Positions 1-29,012 of a stretch of 29,012 bases of DNA are shown one piece after another. The DNA comes from Plakobranchus ocellatus (Eukaryota > Mollusca > Gastropoda > Plakobranchidae). Both the position numbers and the translations under genes were made by a program. The stretch lies in assembly GCA_019648995.1 (NCBI GenBank), contig BLXT01006999.1:2388566-2417577 (forward strand), given 5' to 3'. Within the stretch, counting starts at the first letter, position 1. Each line of letters opens with the position of its first letter. The notes below the pieces were generated by a model. It was given only the letters and a program-made list of their open reading frames with translations. It was not told the DNA's origin and did not search any database.

Positions 1-1096
1 CCCCTCTCTCCTTATACCTTTGAATAGCACAAATTAATCTATTTAAAAGGAGAATGAGTTTTTCTCCATCCTCTCATGACGAAATGCTCATCCATTTAAT
101 TAACAAAAACTAAAAGTTCAATGGTGTAATTTATGCTTGCATATCATTAAGATCAGTTTCAATCTGGATACAGGGAAACCAACAAAAGACAAACTTTTCA
201 CACTTTACATTAACTTTATGTGTTTATCCAATAAATTTGGGACAATTTGGGATAAAATCTTTGATAGAGAGGGATAAGTTTCGCAGCCATTTGCCATGTT
301 GTGTTTGCAGCTGATTATTGTGGAGTGACTGCTGTGCAGGTTCATAGAAAATATCTTTAATCTTGATTCCAACCCCTCAACCATTTCCGATTTCTTTGCG
401 GCAGTCGAGGTATTGCTGCCAATGGTGTTTTTCTTTTCATGTTTTGCTTTCTTTATGGAACATAATATGATTTTCATGTTGCATTGATCTCTTTCATCTC
501 TCATTATTTATTCTTTTTGCTACCTCAACTGAGGAGTGAAAAAACATATCCCCATTATCCACAAATAATGAATCCAAAGTAATGATCACTGGTCAATATG
601 ATACAAAAACTTTGATTACAAATGAAATATAGTCACATGTGAAATTTAATTAAGGAACACTGAAACTTTTAATTAAAATTTTCCGTCATAACAACATTAA
701 ATAAAATAAAAAATTAATAAGAAAACAAAACCAGCCTGGGTGGAAATTTGTATTGATGTCCCACCCCTTCCCTGTTTGGCTTTATAAACCCACTTCTACA
801 CAACATTTGAGCTACATTGCTTCAAAATGCTTCAGTTTCTGGCTTTATCTTGAACAAATGAGCACCTACATGACAACAATGAGCAGCTAGTTAGCCATAA
901 AGCCACTATATCAATAAAGCGCGATTCTCACATCTCTTAAAGTTCTCATATACATCTTATTAAAAAATACAAGAACCATTAAATGTCTGAAATATTGGAA
1001 TTAAAATGGTTTGGAAACAAATTTTGAAGCTTCACCAGGTGTATCTGTACCAGCACTTAGCCAGACATGCCACCTACATATCTTATCAATCTGTAC
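1..1096 (-). other. Pecanex intron (partial)
   Basis: AT-rich sequence after the exon 10 donor. It contains a minus-strand open frame (504-205) without a usable acceptor in the required phase. I see no exon or repeat that I can support. Confidence 0.6.
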
Positions 1097-13661
<12,565 letters not shown>

Positions 13662-13859
13662 TAAACTGAGTGTTTAGCTAGGTAAGATTCAAGAATGTTT
13701 ACTCCTCTGCTGTATGACACAGACAACACTCCTCGATTTAACACACATGAAATAACGGATTGCTGAGTTTGAAGCAGAAAGGTCTGCAGTGATCAATAAT
13801 GCGGATCACACAAACACAGCAGATGTACAAACACACAAACTGGAAGTGTTGAGAGGTTG

Positions 13860-28800
<14,941 letters not shown>

Positions 28801-29012
28801 CGCCTGCACAACTTAATAGTGTTTTTTTTTTTATTCCAGGTCTTTTGCATTTTGTAATTGTATTTCATTATTCTAGTAAAATAAGGTAAAAAAAAAGATT
28901 CATCGCTCTCTCCCCCCCTCCCCTAGGCTTTTATCTGGTGCTACATATTCTGATTTGATTGACTCTGGGGCTGGAGTAAGCAAGGGCTAGCAGAAGACGC
29001 TCCTGCTAATGG
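28801..29012 (+). other. Start of MLK 3' UTR
   Basis: Non-coding sequence follows the stop. It has T- and A-rich runs and a C-rich run near 28910-28922. There is no AATAAA or ATTAAA before the window ends; only a variant AATAAG occurs near 28880. The polyadenylation site is therefore probably beyond 29012. Confidence 0.7.

Noticed and set aside
205..504. Minus-strand 99-codon open frame with KKNTIGSNTSTAAKK, faintly like the next pecanex region
   Set aside because: Exon 10 leaves in phase 2, and no acceptor with a pyrimidine tract gives that phase in this frame; the similarity is slight.

Overview
The window is animal nuclear DNA. It is AT-rich, its genes are split by GT-AG introns of 0.3-4.3 kb, and both genes are metazoan. 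Intronic repeats (degenerate AGATCT/CTAG tracts, a decayed tRNA-derived SINE, TTAA- and TA-flanked DNA transposons) would suit a mollusc, perhaps a heterobranch gastropod. That placement is a guess from general character, not from a diagnostic sequence.

Two genes are transcribed away from each other. On the minus strand, ten coding exons between 11842 and 1097 encode the first 765 residues of a pecanex (PCNX1-3 type) multi-pass membrane protein. They cover the conserved N-terminus, two membrane segments and most of the long disordered Ser/charged region; the membrane core and Pecanex_C domain lie beyond base 1. A probable 5' UTR exon ends at 13662. On the plus strand, eight coding exons between 14626 and 28800 encode a complete 1011-residue mixed-lineage kinase (MLK; MAP3K9/10/11/21 and Drosophila slipper family). 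Its order is SH3, kinase, leucine zipper, CRIB, long tail. All exon junctions were placed by matching reading-frame phase on both sides, and the MLK exons sum to 3036 nt (1012 codons including stop).

The two start codons are 2.8 kb apart, head to head, with an AT-rich region of 5' UTR and promoter between them. The same PCNX-MLK head-to-head arrangement exists, from memory, at three human loci (PCNX1/MAP3K9, PCNX2/MAP3K21, PCNX3/MAP3K11). The pair therefore looks like an ancestral bilaterian linkage, and this is the most interesting observation here. MLK acts in Rac/Cdc42-to-JNK signalling; pecanex is a maternal neurogenic (Notch pathway) membrane protein in Drosophila.

The introns carry mobile elements: two related 0.7 kb TTAA-flanked piggyBac-like non-autonomous elements (one in each gene), a 1.25 kb TA-flanked pogo/Tigger-like element, a tRNA-derived SINE remnant and a poly(T)-bounded retroposon-like piece. 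MLK intron 1 also holds a CpG-containing block with antisense CCAAT, TATA and splice-donor signals and strong hairpins, which could be a nested antisense promoter or the edge of an inserted element. There is no tRNA gene, rRNA gene, CRISPR array or bacterial feature. I found no new multi-gene system; the novelty is in the conserved gene pair, the alternative-exon structure and the intronic elements.
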